Shown here one piece after another: positions 35,300-47,689 of a stretch of DNA of 64,000 nt (its first letter is position 1; every line of letters begins with the position of its first letter). This stretch comes from Erythroxylum novogranatense (taxonomy: Eukaryota; Streptophyta; Magnoliopsida; Malpighiales; Erythroxylaceae). Where the stretch lies: contig CM057227.1 of the NCBI GenBank assembly GCA_029891385.1, forward strand, positions 60,141,567-60,205,566. Direction: 5' to 3'. The translations under genes and the position numbers were made by a program. The notes under the pieces are model-generated. The model was not told the DNA's origin and searched no databases. It worked only from the letters and a program-made list of their open reading frames with translations.

Positions 35300-35798
35300 A
35301 AATCTTTCAAACATGGTCTTGACTGTTGTACGTTCTTTCAAGAGCTTTTATTCCATTAACAATTGTTTGGAATCTTCCAAACATTTGATCAATGGTCTCT
35401 TCTTCTTTCATCTTGAATAACTCGTACTGATGCACCAAAATACTTATCTTGGACTCCTTGACTTGATTTGTTCCTTCATGTGCAATTGATAATGTATCCC
35501 ACATTTCTTTGGCAGTATCACATCCATGAACTTTGTCATACTCGCTTCTGCTCAATGCACAACTCAAGAAAAATTTCGCTTTGGAGTTTAGTTGAAATCT
35601 TGCTTTCTGCTCAGCCGTCCATCTTTCTCGTGGAATTGGATTTTTATCATCATCTTTAGGTGTGTATGGTCCATTCTCGATGATGTCCCAAAGGTCAATG
35701 TGAGTAGACTCGATAAACAATCTCATCCGATCCTTCCAATAGTGGTAGTCTTCACCATCGAGTCTTTGGAGGTCTGGTGACTGAGGCTCCTTCGGCAA
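35300..35798 (-). pseudogene. gag of K (capsid, UBN2-like)
   Basis: The 163-aa ORF begins MPKEPQSPDLQRLDGEDYHYW about 80 bp after the PBS, the expected gag start. It contains IDLWDIIENGPYTP, CDTAKEMWDTLSIAHEGTNQVKES and EEETIDQMFGRFQTIVNGIKAL, the copia gag pattern. The frame then stops; remnants (LPKRWRPKVTAVQEAKDL) continue in other frames toward the knuckle. Forms the particle shell when intact. Confidence 0.85.
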
Positions 35799-35860
35799 TA
35801 TACGTGTGTGATTCCACCATTTTCTTTAGTTCACACTTTATTAGAGTGATTCTTGAACAC

Positions 35861-35877
35861 CTTGCTCTGATACCAAT
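35861..35877 (-). other. Primer-binding site of K
   Basis: The minus strand reads ATTGGTATCAGAGCAAG directly after the 5' LTR end; TGGTATCAGAGC matches initiator tRNA-Met. Confidence 0.9.
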
Positions 35878-36797
35878 TGAAGTAAATCACACGTTAATAT
35901 ATTGAGTAATAATATGATCAAGATACACAAGAAGGGGGTTGAATTGTGATAAACTTTTCGTTAATCCTTCAATAACAATTGCTTGTTCTTTCGAAAACTT
36001 ATCTTAAATCAATTCTTGACTAGTTTGAAAACCTTTGATAATAATGAGAACTACGATTTAAGTAAAGTAAGAGTTAGAGAGAGAAACACGACAATTTATC
36101 TTTGGTTCACCCCAAACCGTGGGCTACGTCCGATCCTCGATATCCTTCGAGATTTCACTATCTCCGAACTGCTTACAAGTATTCTTTGACTGAGCCTCTT
36201 CAGTCTCTTAACAACAAGTATTCTTTACTCTTAGCCTCTTGGGCTACCCGTAACACTTTTCAAAATGAAAAACTAATAAAGAGCTTTTTACAAAAGAGTT
36301 GCTCTTAACAATGTACACTCGAAAAATAATTCACAATTTTTCTCAGATAGTCAGATGTTTGAATACTCAGAGTTTCATTCACTTTCCTCAAAAGTCGTTT
36401 TTACTTCAATCTCGACTCTTATTTATAATCTGGTCTTCAACTGTTTCTTGAATATCTGCTTCTTGAATCTTTAAAGAAACGGTTATTCAGTTTAACTCCG
36501 TAATTGTCTTAAACTGATGTTTCTTTCTTCTGTCTGATTCTTGTATCGTCTATTTTTCTCTTCGTAAAGCTTCCGTCTGATTTTTGTATCGTCTGCTTTT
36601 CTCTTCGTAAAGCTTCCGTCTGATTTTTGTTCCGTCTGTTATTCTTCCTTCTGCTTTTTCTTCCGTCTGTTATTTTCTTCCTTCTGTTTTTCTTCCGTCT
36701 GTTATTCTTTTTATGCATCCATCTACTTTTCATTTGTATATTTCTCTTTGTTTATCATCAAAATTATTTAATACATGAAGTCTGGTTTGACTTAACA
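35878..36797 (-). repeat. 5' LTR of K
   Basis: 920 bp, pairs with 23098-23993. Contains an extra CGTCTG-repeat unit near 36540-36630 compared with the 3' copy. Confidence 0.92.
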
Positions 36798-36802
36798 AGG
36801 CT

Positions 36803-37812
36803 CACTAAACACCACAGAATTGATAAAACCAAGACAATCCAATGACTATAATTAATTTAAAATATTTGTTGCACATAAGAATGGGTCATATCAATCAGAA
36901 AAGACTTGACAGGTTAGTAAAGGATGGGATCTTTATGAGCTTGGATAGTGATCCATTACCCACCTGTGAATCTTGTATTGAAGGAAAAATGATCAAAGCC
37001 TCATTTCCTTCTAAGGGAAACAGATCTGAATCCACGTTGGACCTAGTACATATTGATGTGTGTGGGCCCATGAACATACAAGCTAGAGGAGATTATGAAT
37101 ATTTCATAACCTTTATAGATGATTATCCAAGACATACTATTTGTATTTGATGCATAAAAAGAGTGAATCCTTTGAAAAGTTCAAAGAATTCAAAGCTGAA
37201 TCTGAGAAGCAACTAGGCAAGCCATTAAAACAACTTTGATCGGATCTAGGTGGTGAGTACTTATCTGAAGAGTTCCAGCAATATTTAATTGACAATGGAA
37301 TTGTTTCCAATTTTTCAACTCCTCAAACACCCCAACAAAATGGTGTAGCTGAGAGGAGAAATAGGACTCTATTGGAAATGGTAAAATCAATGATGTCCTA
37401 CACTAGCCTTCCAAAATTGTTTTGGGGATATGCCATACAAACAGCAACATATCTTCTTAACTTTGCTCCATCCAAATCGGTGCCTAAAACGCCTAGGGAG
37501 TTGTGGACTGGCCAAGTGCCTTCATTGAGGCACTTAAGGACTTGGTGCTACCCAGCCCATGTTCTAAAACTTGAATCCATAAAGATGGAACCAAGGCCAG
37601 AAGTATGTTTGTTTGTAGGATATCCTACGGGAACTCGAGGGTACTATTTTTACAGTCCTCTGGATAGGAAGGTATTTGTGTCGACAAATGTAATCTTTTT
37701 AGAGGAAGAATTTGTGAGAAATCACAAAGGAAGAAGTGATGTAGTACTAAAGGAGTTAGCCATTTCATCCAAACCAAGAGTTTTTTTTGGATATGATAGA
37801 ATAAGATGTTGA
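36803..37812 (+). pseudogene. Pre-integrase and integrase of J, frameshifted
   Basis: 36842-37150 reads RMGHINQKRLDRLVKDG, CESCIEGKM (zinc-binding Cys pair) and LDLVHIDVCGPM (first catalytic Asp). A frameshift follows FIDDYPRH. The middle block (37150-37330) has a stop in the DLGGEY region. 37340-37812 reads PQQNGVAERRNRTLLEMVKS (catalytic Glu), FWGYAIQTATYLLNF, PRELWTGQ and VCLFVGYPTGTRGYYFY. Typical Angela/Tork-type copia integrase. The first bases after K continue J's protease region. Confidence 0.88.
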
Positions 37813-38695
37813 AATGGATTCAAGAGTTGAATCGAAAGTGCAACATGAACATCAAGTTGTGTCTAGATGTAATGGGAGGGTTGTGAGACTGCCAGATAGG
37901 TATCTAGGTTTAGGAGAATGCTTAATTTCCATCTCGGACCAAAAGGAAATGGATCCCATTATGTATACATGGGATATTAATGATGTTGACGCATAAAAAT
38001 GGCTCAAGGCGATGAAATCGAAAATAGATTCCATATACACTAATGAAATCTGGGTCCTTGTAGATCTACCACCAGGTATAAAAGTCATAGGGTGTAAATG
38101 GATCTACAAAAGGAAAAAAGGATCAGATGAAAAGGTAGAGACCTTTAAAGCTAGATTGGTAGCTAAAGACTATACTCAAAAAGAGGGTATAGACTATAAG
38201 GAGACCTTTTCTCCGGTTACCATGTTTAAGTCCATTAGGATTCTTTTAGCCATAACAACCTATTTCGATTACAAAATATGAAAAATGGATGTAAATATCG
38301 CATTTCTTAATGGGGATCTTGAGGAGATCATTTACATAGCCCAACCAGAAGGATTCATTGAGCCAGGAAATGAGCATAAGGTTTACAAGTTGCAAAGCTC
38401 CATTTATGGAGTTAAGCAAGCATCTAGGTCTTGGAACATTAGGTTTGATAAGTCTATCAAAACCTATGGATGCATAAAAAACCTATATGAGCCTTGTGTT
38501 TATAAAAGAATACAAGAAGGCAAGGTTACTTTCCTAATCATGTATGTTAATGGCATTCTACTCATTGGGAATGATGTGGGAATGTTATCTACGGTTAAAG
38601 GATGGTTGAATGAACAGTTTTCAATGAAAGATTTGGGAGAGGTTAACTATGTTCTACGAATCAAACTTATAAGAGATCGTAAGAAAAATAGATAG
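37813..38695 (+). pseudogene. Reverse transcriptase of J with mutated catalytic box
   Basis: 38012-38281 reads WVLVDLPPGIKVIGCKWIYK and FKARLVAKDYTQKEGIDYKE. A TGA in place of the usual Trp codon (TGG to TGA, 38279-38281) separates it from MDVNIAFLNGDLEE, YGVKQASRSWNIRF and the active site. The site reads YVNG at 38543-38554 where YVDD is expected; both catalytic Asp residues are changed, each by a single transition. The polymerase would be dead even without the stops. Confidence 0.88.
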
Positions 38696-39225
38696 CCTTG
38701 TCTCAATTAATCTATATTGAAAATATGCTTAATAAGTTCACCATGCAAGATTTTAAGAGGGGTTTCACACCTACTAGGCATGAAATCAAACTTTCAAAGG
38801 AACAAGCACCTAAAACCCAAGAGGAGGTTGAATGTACGCTTAATATTCCATATGCTTTGGCAGTTAAAAGTTTGATGTATGCAATGCTTTACACTAGACC
38901 GGATATCTGTTAAGCAGTGGGACTGGTATGCAGATGTCAATCTAATCTAGGAATGGAACATTGGGCTACGTTAAGTGTATACTTAAATATCTTCATAGGA
39001 CGAAGAACTTAATGCTTGTTTCCTCTAGAAGTAACCTTATTCCAATAGGATATACAAATTCTGATTTCCAATTAGATGTTGATTCAAGGAAATCAACTTC
39101 TGGTTCTAAATTTACTTTAGGAGGTGGAGTCATAATCTGGAGGAGTGTTAAGCAATCTTGTATTGTTGATTCGACTATAAAGGTTGAGTATGTTGTTGTT
39201 TGTGAAGTAGCAAAGGAAGCAATCT
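38696..39225 (+). pseudogene. RT connection and RNase H of J, left part
   Basis: 38698-38913 reads SQLIYIENMLNKF and SLMYAMLYTRPDIC; 38961-39225 reads YLHRTKNLMLV, IGYTNSDFQLDVDSRKSTSG and WRSVKQSCIVDSTIKVEYV, ending at KEAI where F inserted. The first RNase H Asp (GYTDSD in relatives) is Asn here. The pieces are in different frames. Confidence 0.85.
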
Positions 39226-39952
39226 TGTTGGATCCCATTCCCGAGACCCAACTTCTTACACTTAATAATACAATCACTGTTGGACCCCGAACCTTGAGTG
39301 ACAATTTGATTTAGTAATATGAATGATCAAGTGGATGAGTTGATTGAAATGAAGTTATATAGCAAGAATTAGAAAGAAAAAGTGTGAAAATTTGAAGGAT
39401 TTAGAAAGTTTGACTTTTTGGAGAGAGAATGTTTGACTTTGAAAGTTGACTTTTGATTTAGGCATAATTTGATAAAATGGTCTTCTGGAAACTTGTAGGT
39501 TATGTTAAGAGATTTTTGTGGACATAAAGTTTGTAATTTTTCGATATCGGGAGTGAAAGTTATGATCAGTCAAAGTTTATGTTTGATCGGGTTTGACTTT
39601 TATATTGGTTGGAACTTTGACTGAGAAATTAACCTAGTTAGAGGTTAATTGAGCTTTGATGTTTTTCATGAAAATTGAAGGATTTGTTTTGATCTTTATT
39701 TCGATATAAAGTATGCAATTTTTCGATCTCGGAATATTAAGTATGATTTTTACAAGTTTGTATAGAGGATAGTATCTTTGACCGGAAAATGGACTCCCGT
39801 AGAAGTCGAATTGAGTTTTATGTTCTTCTTGGAAGATTTAGAGCTTCTCTCAAGTTTTCTATAGAGACTAAGTTTGTCAAAATCGGAGTTCGGGAGTAAA
39901 AGTTATGAATTTCGGAAGTTTTTGATTTTTAAGTGAAAAAAAAAAAAAGTTT

Positions 39953-40095
39953 TAGCGCCTCGCTAGGCGCCTCGCCCTAGCGAGGCGGGCGCTGCTTCGC
40001 CTCGTGAGGCAAGGCTCGCCTCATGAGCTGTGCGCCTCGCTAGGCGACGCCTCGCCCTAGCGAGCGGGCGCCTCGCCCTCATGAGTTAGGCGTCC
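39953..40095. repeat. GC-rich inverted-repeat island in LTR E
   Basis: Repeated CGCCTCGCTAGGCG, CGCCTCGCCCTAGCGAGGCG and TCGCCTCGTGAGGC phrases, each nearly self-complementary, in otherwise AT-rich DNA just before the conserved TTTTCCGTCCGACATCCGAT landmark (about 40179). Confidence 0.75.
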
Positions 40096-42217
40096 ACGTC
40101 TGTTTCCGCCTTTTGCTTCTTAAACTTTTTGATTTCTTTGTTTTCAATCCGACCTTTGCTCACTATTTTGCCTATATCTTTTCCGTCCGACATCCGATTG
40201 AGTTGATTCTTTTTGCGTTGGATTCCTAAGACAATGAATTTCATTTTATAAGAAATTTGTGAACTTTTGAGATTAAATTAATGGTGATTAATTTAATCAA
40301 AGTGAGTCGGGAAATTTTCAGAACATGATTCAGTGTTTTGTGAAATTCGGGATCTGTAGAGATCTGATTGAAGCGATTCTTAAGGAAAAATAAAGATAAG
40401 ACAAGGGGCTACAAATCATATGAAGACATGAAATGTCAATTTTGCCCTTAGGACTTTTAAGTTTTGAATTTAAGTTCGGATTAGGGTGAAATTTTTGGAT
40501 TGGGAACACCTGAGAGTAATTTGAGTATAAATTTTGATCTGGGAATCGAAATGAGACGATTCTTGTTTTGAATTAAACTAGAGACATAAGGCTACAATTG
40601 TTATGAAGACATCGAGTTTTAGTTCTGGGATTAAGAATGTGAAATTGTGGACGGAAATAATCGTACATAGGAAATGTGTTAGAATATGGATATTTCCGCA
40701 CTGTTTCGCGCATAACTTTTGATGTGGTACTCCGAATTGAGCGCGGTCAGTGGCGTTAGATTCGTATGAGTGAGAGGAACATTTCTCGAGAAGGAAATTT
40801 TGACAAATTCCTTCAAATCGATAGTGCGAATCAAACCGCAAGTAAGTGTAATTTTAAGTTTTGAATGGAGGGCAAAATGGTCATTTGACCATCAATTAAT
40901 GAAACTCATTAATGATTGTCGTTTTGAGCTATTAAAAGCGATGAATGGTCTGGAAAATTACAGAAGAAGAGAAGAAGAAGAAATAAGAAGAGAGTGGAAG
41001 TTTCAGTATGGAGAAAAGATGAGAGAAAGTTATTTTGATTTTTCTACTTGTTTTCTTAAGGATTTTGGGATGGTTCCAAGAGAGAAAAAGGTAGAGGAGC
41101 ATAAGAGCTTCCTAAGGAACCAAAAAAATTCGAATTTGGAAGAGAAAGAGGTAAGAGAAAATTTTCTACTTTGAGATTTTGATTAATTTTCGGTTTAGAA
41201 TTATGGCAAATAAGATGGGTTTATGATTTATGACGTTAATTTTGAAATATATGCTTTAGGCTGGGTTTAAATTTTGGATGGAAAATTGATTTAGGTTTAG
41301 GCTTAATTTTATGATGAAGGATTTTGTGATATTTTGGTGTAAAATTATTGATAATGATATGGGTTGATGATATATGAAATCAATTTGAAGAATTTGTATT
41401 TTATGGTATTGAATTTGGATAAATTGGTTTAGGCCAATTTTAAGATTTGGGGATTTTGAAATTGAGGATTTAAATAGTTTGGAATTAATGTGAATTGATG
41501 AATTGTGAGATTAATTTTGAAGAAATTATGTTTTATGAGATTGAATTTGGGTGTATTGGTTTAGGCCAATTTTGAAAATTGGGGATTTTCAAAATTGGAG
41601 ATTGAAATAACTTGAATGTAAATGGAATTGGTGAATTCCTAAGTTGATTGTGAAAATTAAGTATTTTCGATGTAAAATTGGATGATTATGGTTTAGGTTT
41701 TGGTAATTTGGAAGAGAGAAAGCAAGGATCAATTGGAGCTTGAAATCAAGTTTCCGCAATAATTCGAGGTGGGTAGCATATTTATAATTTGATCTGTAAG
41801 CTTAATATGAATTTTGAAAATGAAAGAAAGCAAAATTTTGTATGCTTGATAGATTATTGGAAATGTTTGAAAATAAGAATTGATTTAAAGTTGGAAAATA
41901 TGATTTCAATGATTTCAGAAATTGGTACAAGTTTAAATTCAATTGTCATAAATGCATTATTGAATTATGCACACTGATTGAATGATTTGATTTTTGAAAT
42001 TAGTATTTGAATGATGAATTGATCGAATTGTATGCATTATGTGAATGTGTGGAAAATCAAGAATTTGAAAAGTGCCTTGGGCATTCTCAAATCTCGTTCG
42101 ATTATGTGTTATGTGGGTCGGTTAGGTCCTTTGGTGAGTCGTATTGTCTCTACTTGTTAAGCCTTCTCCCGGCTGCCCGCTAGTGGCACGGAGCTCCGAT
42201 TTCGGACTCCCTCACGG

Positions 42218-42295
42218 CTACACTGGACCGCTATGCGGGAAAGTGTAGTACGTTCTGTTCACGACTGCACATGACCGCTATGCGGGAATGTGCAG
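42218..42295 (+). other. Tandem pair of covarying stem-loops in LTR E
   Basis: First: CTACACT with AGTGTAG, inner CCGC with GCGG around TAT. Second: CTGCACAT with ATGTGCAG, the same inner stem. GA-rich internal loops separate outer and inner stems in both. Each stem-loop is followed by TACGTTCTGTT, so the module is a ~47-bp tandem duplication with compensatory changes in the outer stem. Confidence 0.7.
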
Positions 42296-43369
42296 TACGT
42301 TCTGTTTGGACCGAACCAGACCATTCTGATGTGTTATATGTTTTGATTTGTTTATGTGTTCTGCATTCATATTTATGAAAAATTCAAGAAGTTTTGAAAA
42401 ATGAGAAAAAGTGAGATTATTATGAAAAGTTTGAAAAATATGAAAAAAATGGGTTTGAGGAAATTGTTTGAAAAATTATAAAGTTTGAAAAATTAGCCCC
42501 TTTGGCAAAAAGATTATGAAAAATGATTTCGGCTTATTTATCGATTTATAAATGTGTTATCCACGAGCTTCCAAGCTCACCCCCCCTTTCATCCCTATCT
42601 CCAGGTTTCGAGCGGGAGATCGGATGAAAGACTGATAGGACATCGATTCGATTTGTGAATGTTTTGTATCTTGAGTAATTTGGATCTTTGTATAAGTTTG
42701 TAAATGGATTGAAAAGCCATTAAGGATTTATAAGAAATTTAAATTATGATGCTTATGAAATTATTGAAATTGCATAAGAAATTATGTTATGAAAGGATTT
42801 GAGTATAGCATATTCGATTTACGGAATTGTGTTATTCATTAATGGTTACTCAGTTGAGATTGTCATTTATAAATGATGAGGATTGTATATTGATTATAAA
42901 TATGATGATTGTGATTTGGATATAGAAAATGAGATTGATGTGTTGTTGGTTGAGAATTATGGAAGTATTAGATTTAGGTTTGTGTTTTGCTGGTGTTTGA
43001 GTTCCGGACGGGAGTGTCCGATGATTCTGAGGTCTGTTGAGATTATAGAAGTGTTTATTTTGCCTTTGCAGGAAATTTTGGGTTAGGATAAAGGCAGCCG
43101 TTATGCTACCGAAATTTTGGTAAAAAATTTGGATAAAAGTGAGATTTTGGATATGTATAAGTGTATATAAGAGTTTGAGAAATTTGAGATTGGTATGGAT
43201 TTATATCAGAATATGTACGACTGTATGGATTTAAGATGATTGGTATATGATTGAGTAACGAGAAAAGAAATGAGAATAAGAAAAGAAAAAAAAATTCATA
43301 ACGGATTTTGGAACGTCTTAGGATTCCCAACGCGATTATGTTCATTCGATAAGTTTTCTTTGATTATTG

Positions 43370-43870
43370 TTTCCGGATGTCGGATGCGTCTGCTTTGATT
43401 TCGTTTCGCTTTGCAATCTGTTCGTTTGATTCGATTAGTATTTGCTTCCACTTGCATTTGCTTCCGCTTCGCTACTTTTCGATTTGTATTCGATCCGCTT
43501 CGCTACTTTTGGTTTGATTTAATCCGATTTGCTTTCGGTTTTGCCTTATGTTTCGCTTTGTATATTTCGATTAGCGGTTTCTCGCTTTTCGAAATTTTCG
43601 CTTCCGCATTCGCTTTGCTTCTGCTTTGATTCCGCTTCGGTCCGTTCGCTTTCGATTCTTTGCATTATGTCTTCCGCATTTCGTTTTCCGTTCTGTTTTT
43701 CGGTTGTCGGAAAGTGTTTCAGTTTACATTGATTTGTTTGCTTACTTTGTTTTCTATCCGTATGCGATTTGCATTTCGTTCCGCATTCTATTTCCGATTC
43801 GATATTTCGATACGGATTTGCCAGTTCTATTCGATTCGGCTTCCGCTATTTGTTTCCGTTTTCTTCCGTT
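43370..43870 (+). repeat. TTCG-rich CpG-dense U5 tract of E
   Basis: Dense degenerate repeats of TTTCGCTT, TTCCGCTTCGCT and TTCGATTCG over about 500 bp. The same tract is decayed in B (7755-8080) and present as the complement in F1 and F2 (43990-44350, 49400-49740). False ORFs cross it. Confidence 0.6.
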
Positions 43871-46800
43871 CTTTCGCTTTTCCGGTTGGGAGCCGGTTCC
43901 CGGATCGGTCCCAACATTTATGGTATCAGAGCATAGAGTGAAAGTGTTAAGTGTATGTAGTTGGGTCTCGAAAGTGGGATCCAACAATCACTGCTTAAAC
44001 TGGTTATGATCCTGCTTGAAGAGAATTCAAATCGAAAGAAAACAAGTGAAACGGAACAAATGCGAAGCTAAAACGATTGAAATTCAATCTAAAACAAGTG
44101 GAGCGGATACAAATGAGTCGAAACAAATACTAATGGGAAACGATACCAAATAAAAGTCGAATGCGAAACAAACGGATCGATATCTGATACCAAATGAATT
44201 CAATTGCAACTAGATAATGATCATGAAATCAAAGATTTGCAAATGGTGGTTTTGATAGAATTATAATACAATTACGGACTTAATCGAAGCCAATAAAACC
44301 GAAGTCTGACATCTGATACAATATCTTAATCATAGCGTTGGAAATCCTGGACTATTCCTATCTGAAACGGGTCAATGCCGGGTAAACTTTTTTTTCCCAT
44401 TACTTGCTTTCTTAATCAAGCTTTTCATCTATCATATACAATTCATACTAATCTCATCTTACTTGATTTTCTTATCCATCAAAGTCTTATTCTTTACCAT
44501 AACAAACTCATATTCATGTCTATCAATCCATAAATCCATTAAATCATATAAAAATTCGGCAGCGTAACGGCTGCCCATAAACAAAACCCAAACCTGCAAG
44601 GTGAAAAACTCACTTCTATAGATTCCAGACAAATTCACATACATCATATCCACCGGACCCTCCGTCCGGGATTTCAGCAGAAACGCAAACCTAAATTCTA
44701 AACCACTTCGAATCATTTTCATAACAATTCATATTCATCACATTCAAACTTATAAACAATTTCCATTAACTCAAATACAAATTTCATGCTCCCATCAAAC
44801 TCAACCAATTGAGTTTATAAATCTTCACAATACCTATACAATCATCAAACATGTTCATCCATAGGATCGTATCCATATAAATATATTCCAATACATTCAT
44901 AACTCAATACAAATTGTATACAATTCCAATATACACAAACCAAAACCAATACATTTCCAATTTCATAACCCAAGAGTCTTATACAAAATCATAATCCAAG
45001 ATACATTAGGGACCAAATGTTTACAATACTCTATAGGCAATACAAGCCATAATCATTTCCAGAAATCTTAAAACAAATACACTATTTACAAGCATATGCA
45101 CAAATACTGCTATCTTGACGTCCTTCATCCGATCTCCTGCACGAATACCTGGAGATGGGGGTGAAAGGGGGGGTGAGCTCGGAAGCTCGTGGATAATATG
45201 TTTATTAAACAAATAATAAGAAAACGTTTTCAAACCTTACTTTCATTGATCGAAAAGCAGTGGAGGTTAGTTCTCAAAACTTTTCAAATCAAAAACTTTC
45301 ATAATTCTTTACAAACAGTTTTTGTAAAACTCTCACAGTTGAAAATCCAAATTCTCATTTCGTCAAACTTTCAAACCATTATGCACATGAAATGCATTAC
45401 ATATAAATGCAGCACATTCTAGACAAAGTAAAACAAATAACACATCAATCGGTTTGGGTCGGTCCAAAAACAGGACGTACTGCACATTCCCGTAAATCGG
45501 TCCTGTGCAGCCGTGAACAGGACGTACTACACTTTCCCGCATAGCGGTCCAGTGTAGTCGTGAAGGGAGTCCAAAAATGGAGCTCCTATGCCACTAGCGG
45601 GCAGCCGGGAGAAGGCTTTAAAACGAGACCAGTGCACTGACTCCACATGAGGGACCTTACCAAACCCATGTAACACGTATTCATGCTTAAAAATTCATGT
45701 TGCCCGAAGGCACATTTTGGAAATTCAGCTTTTCATGTAATGTCATATTCAACACATTTGCAAGCTTACATACATTCATATACAAATATAAACATATTCT
45801 CAAACTATCCATGAATGCAACATCATGAATTTAAATGCATATTTCATCTCTTTTTTTTCAAGTTACTCAAAAACATTCATTTATGAAACCATTTAAGTCA
45901 CCTATGGAAAGATTGTCCAAACATTTCAGAATTTTCGAAAACATTTGGAAACAATGCCTTTTTTATTTCCTCATAATTCATGACAAAAACAATTGACTAA
46001 ATCATTTATAAAACAATAGCTTATAAACCACAATTTGTAATTTGCTCATAATTTGAAAAATAAACATATCACCCACATCATATCCATGTCATAAGCTTGG
46101 TCCAATCCTCACATTGCCCTTTCCTTCACTCTTTCTTCCCATATAAGATTACCTAAGCATAAACATCCCAATCTAAAATCATAAATATCATATATCTCAA
46201 AATTGTTTCCGTCATCAACAAACCCATGCTAAATCCATGATAACTAAACCAAAAACTTCAAAATTTTCCAGCTCATACAATTAGGTATTACCCTTAATAC
46301 TTCTTATACACAATCAACCATTTCTTAAGGCTTAAGCATCAAAATTGATCTTATAACTAACAAACCCACACCCATTTCAAGTGATCTAAACCAGAAATTT
46401 ACTTAAAACTTAAAGATCAACATTTAACTCTTACCTTTCTCTTCCTATTTTCAAAATTTTCTTTGGCTTGAAGGGTAGATCTCTTCTCCTTCCCTCTTTT
46501 CCTTCAAGAACCCATGGAAAACAAGCTTGAAAACCCCAGAAATCTTCCTCTTCTTCCTCCTTCTTCTTCTCTCCCACGATTCCTTCTCTTCTCTCTTCCT
46601 CTTTCTTCTTTCTTCTTCTTTCTTCTGGAATTTTCGAGTTTCTTCCTTCATCCAACGACCAAGCCTTCCTCTTTATGCCACCTCATTTAAAATAATGTCC
46701 AAAGACCATTTTGTCCCTCCTCTTAAGCCTATAGACTTTAATCTTTAAGTGAACTTCTGAAACTGCCCCTGAATATTTCTTCAAGTTATGTTTACTTTTG

Positions 46801-47689
46801 GACAATTATTCTCACATCTAAATGAATGAATTTGTTAAAACTTCCTTCTATAGAATTGTGCCTCTATGTCTTAGCTTTATAATGCCTCAAGAATCATCCA
46901 ATTCAGAGCACTATATCAAAAGTTATAGTCCAAACATGTCGGACATATCATTTTACTAGCACAGTTTCTTGAATTCACTTCTTTCCACAAATACACATTC
47001 TTAAAGGCTAAAATAAATTTTCATTTCTTCATAAGAAATGTAGCCCCATGTCTTAACTTTCCTCAAACCTTGCTTCAATCGGATCTCCACAGATCCCTAA
47101 ATTCGCGAAATACTGAACTATGTTCATAACTTTCCTGTATCACTTTGATTCAATTAATCTTACTCAATTAAATCTCTAAAATTTATAATTTTCACATAAT
47201 CATGAATTTCATTGTCTTAGGAATCCAACGCTTCAAGAACCGAGTCATTCGGATGTCGGACGGAAAAGATATAAGCAAATTGTTTGACAAGGTCGGATGA
47301 GGAAGGAAAATAGCAAGCTCAGAATGAGACAAAACATTCTAATTATCATATGATTCAATCTAACTTTTTCAATTTGACTCCAATTGATGTAAATTTTTTT
47401 GGAGAGGAATATAAATGTGTTAGGAATTCAATGGTTCAAGAAGCACCTCAATCCGAGGTCGGGTGAGTGAGTTATGTTCAAAACAACTCAACATGTTCAA
47501 AATAGAAATCAATTTGAAACTCTTTTGGCGTAAAAGCCATAACTTTTTGTACCAATATCCAAATGACTTCTTTTTAGTTCCATTTGAAAGATAAGATCAA
47601 TATCGACAACTCGTATTAGAGGCCTCGAAGCAAGATTCGGCCTCAAAACTAGTGAAAATCGCAAATTTCTCCAAGAGACCCGTAGCTAT

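Larger units (their letters stand above)
23098..36797 (-). mobile_element. Element K: SIRE/Maximus-type Ty1-copia with extra 3' ORF, carrying giant LTR D
   Basis: LTRs 23098-23993 (3') and 35878-36797 (5') on the minus strand, starting TGTTAAGTCAAACC and ending ATTTACTTCA. Perfect TSD AGGCT at 23093-23097 and 36798-36802. PBS TGGTATCAGAGC follows the 5' LTR; PPT AAAAAGGGGGAGAA precedes the 3' LTR. Order on the minus strand: gag, zinc knuckle, protease, integrase, (D inserted), RT, RNase H, then about 2.6 kb with another protein before the PPT. That long 3' extension and the PPT are SIRE-lineage traits. Stops and frameshifts throughout, so inactive. Confidence 0.92.
39278..43986 (+). mobile_element. 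Element E: giant LTR with PBS and short LTR tail, nested in F
   Basis: Perfect TSD ATCAC (39273-39277, 43987-43991). The LTR body is 39278-43916 (4639 bp). It is followed by TTTA, PBS TGGTATCAGAGC (43921-43932), about 28 bases, then a 26-bp LTR-type end TTGGGTCTCG...GGATCCAACA (43961-43986). So the element is LTR-PBS-tail, like C, rather than a clean solo LTR. Contains CCTCGC/GCGAGG islands (39953-40095), purine-rich leader (40960-41150) and donor (41148-41158), tandem stem-loops 42218-42248 and 42265-42295, large hairpin 42586-42630, CGGAC/GTCCG 43005-43020, and a CpG-rich TTCG-repeat U5 (43370-43870). It is the innermost insertion (E in F in J) and keeps many CpGs, consistent with youth. 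Confidence 0.88.

Noticed and set aside
43411..44009. Overlapping ORFs rich in Phe, Arg and Ser
   Set aside because: Low-complexity TTCG-rich U5 DNA of E gives several open frames at once.
44459..44722. 87-aa ORF, nearly repeated as 89 aa at 49825-50094
   Set aside because: The two copies lie at the same place of F's two LTRs and are similar because LTRs are duplicates. It crosses hairpin and leader DNA and is not kept in B, C, D or E.
46431..46748. Overlapping ORFs on both strands near the CT-rich block
   Set aside because: Purine/pyrimidine-biased leader of F1; the Lys/Glu/Arg-rich translation is compositional.
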